A program made the translations under genes and the position numbers. DNA of 5,080 nt. Origin: Desulfohalobiaceae bacterium. GTDB taxonomy: Bacteria > Desulfobacterota > Desulfovibrionia > Desulfovibrionales > Desulfothermaceae. Under the pieces are notes generated by a model. It was not told where the DNA came from. It did no database searches and saw nothing but the letters and a program-made list of their open reading frames with translations. The DNA is taken from assembly GCA_021737115.1 (NCBI GenBank), contig JAIPER010000303.1:1-5080 (forward strand), in the 5' to 3' direction. Shown in pieces: positions 4,618 through 5,080 of this stretch; position 1 is the stretch's first letter, and each line of letters begins with the position of its first letter.

Positions 4618-5080
4618 GTGAATAAGGGCAAGTTATTTTTCATCCTGTTTTGTTTTTTTCTCACCGGTTGTCTGAGTACTCAGCAGAACCAGAATCAATT
4701 CAACCAGAACCAATCTAAAATGAACAACAGGCTGAAAACAGATACGGCCGAAACATCGGTCAGGGTCATGGTGGACGGAGAAGAAGTCCCCTTTGACGGA
4801 AGTCCTGAAGAAGAGCTACTGTCCAGAGCAGAATCCGAGGGGATGGATAACATTTTCAAAAAATGGCTGAACAGCGGCTTTATTTTTCAGACCAGTGACT
4901 GCCCTGTCTCTGAACGCGTTCAGGATAACCTAATTAACCGAGAAGATCAATTTACAGCTCAGTTCGATGAAATGGCCAACAGTTATTCTTTCCGGTTCAG
5001 GATCGAATCTGAATTTCGTTCCTGCAGGCACCTTTCCGGCCGCATCGTTCGTTTGAGTGATCGAAAGTACATAATCAGCC
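4618..5080 (+). CDS. Probable outer-membrane lipoprotein, 3' end beyond window
   Basis: The frame stays open from GTG 4618 to the window edge, giving 154 residues. The N-terminus is a lipoprotein signal: a Lys-containing start (NKGK), a hydrophobic run (LFFILFCFF) and the lipobox LTGC with the lipidated cysteine at residue 18. Residue +2 is Leu, not Asp, which predicts sorting to the outer membrane. After it comes an Asn/Gln-rich tether (about 21-38, including QQNQNQFNQNQ). A mixed, acidic globular part begins near residue 48 (VRVMVDGEEVPFDG) and contains two cysteines, C95 and C136, that could form a disulfide. I do not recognise the family. The VDGEEVPFDG segment followed by a helix faintly recalls the N-terminal domain of FlgT-like envelope proteins, but this is too weak to name. 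The GTG start and edge truncation make it easy to miss. Confidence 0.85.
   Translation, partial: MNKGKLFFILFCFFLTGCLSTQQNQNQFNQNQSKMNNRLKTDTAETSVRVMVDGEEVPFDGSPEEELLSRAESEGMDNIFKKWLNSGFIFQTSDCPVSERVQDNLINREDQFTAQFDEMANSYSFRFRIESEFRSCRHLSGRIVRLSDRKYIIS

Noticed and set aside
4578..4664. 29-residue N-terminal extension of engB
   Set aside because: It overlaps the divergent lipoprotein signal peptide and does not resemble EngB N-termini.

Overview
The window looks like ordinary chromosomal housekeeping DNA from a Gram-negative bacterium. It carries two LPS-export permease genes (lptF, lptG), a lipid-carrier phosphatase gene (uppP), the GTPase gene engB and an outer-membrane-type lipoprotein. 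A sulfate-reducing deltaproteobacterium (Desulfobacterota, perhaps Desulfovibrionales) is my best guess. It rests on protein flavour, on the small MTTIMPEG protein ahead of lptF, which I recall from that group, and on the repeat-rich spacer. I could not confirm it by search.

Layout from left to right. Positions 1-140 have no supportable gene but hold a perfect 26-bp inverted repeat that runs into the 3' end of uppP. uppP lies on the minus strand (929 to 141). Positions 930-1499 are a non-coding spacer of about 570 bp, rich in small repeats and hairpins. From 1500 a plus-strand cluster follows: a 61-residue small protein, lptF and lptG, joined by 4-base stop/start overlaps. engB is on the minus strand (4577 to 3984), converging on lptG with only 8 bp between the stop codons. 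Divergent from engB is a GTG-started lipoprotein (4618 onward) that runs off the right edge.

The genes share an envelope theme. UppP regenerates the undecaprenyl-phosphate carrier used for peptidoglycan and O-antigen. LptF and LptG form the membrane part of the LptB2FG transporter that extracts LPS from the inner membrane. The last gene encodes a probable outer-membrane lipoprotein. EngB, a ribosome-assembly GTPase, is the exception. The rest of the Lpt machinery (LptA, B, C) is not here.

I see no CRISPR array, tRNA, rRNA, transposase, phage gene or defence system, and no convincing undescribed system. The points most worth a second look are the two long perfect palindromes, the hairpin filling the uppP ribosome-binding position, the coupled small protein ahead of lptF, and the Asn/Gln-rich lipoprotein.
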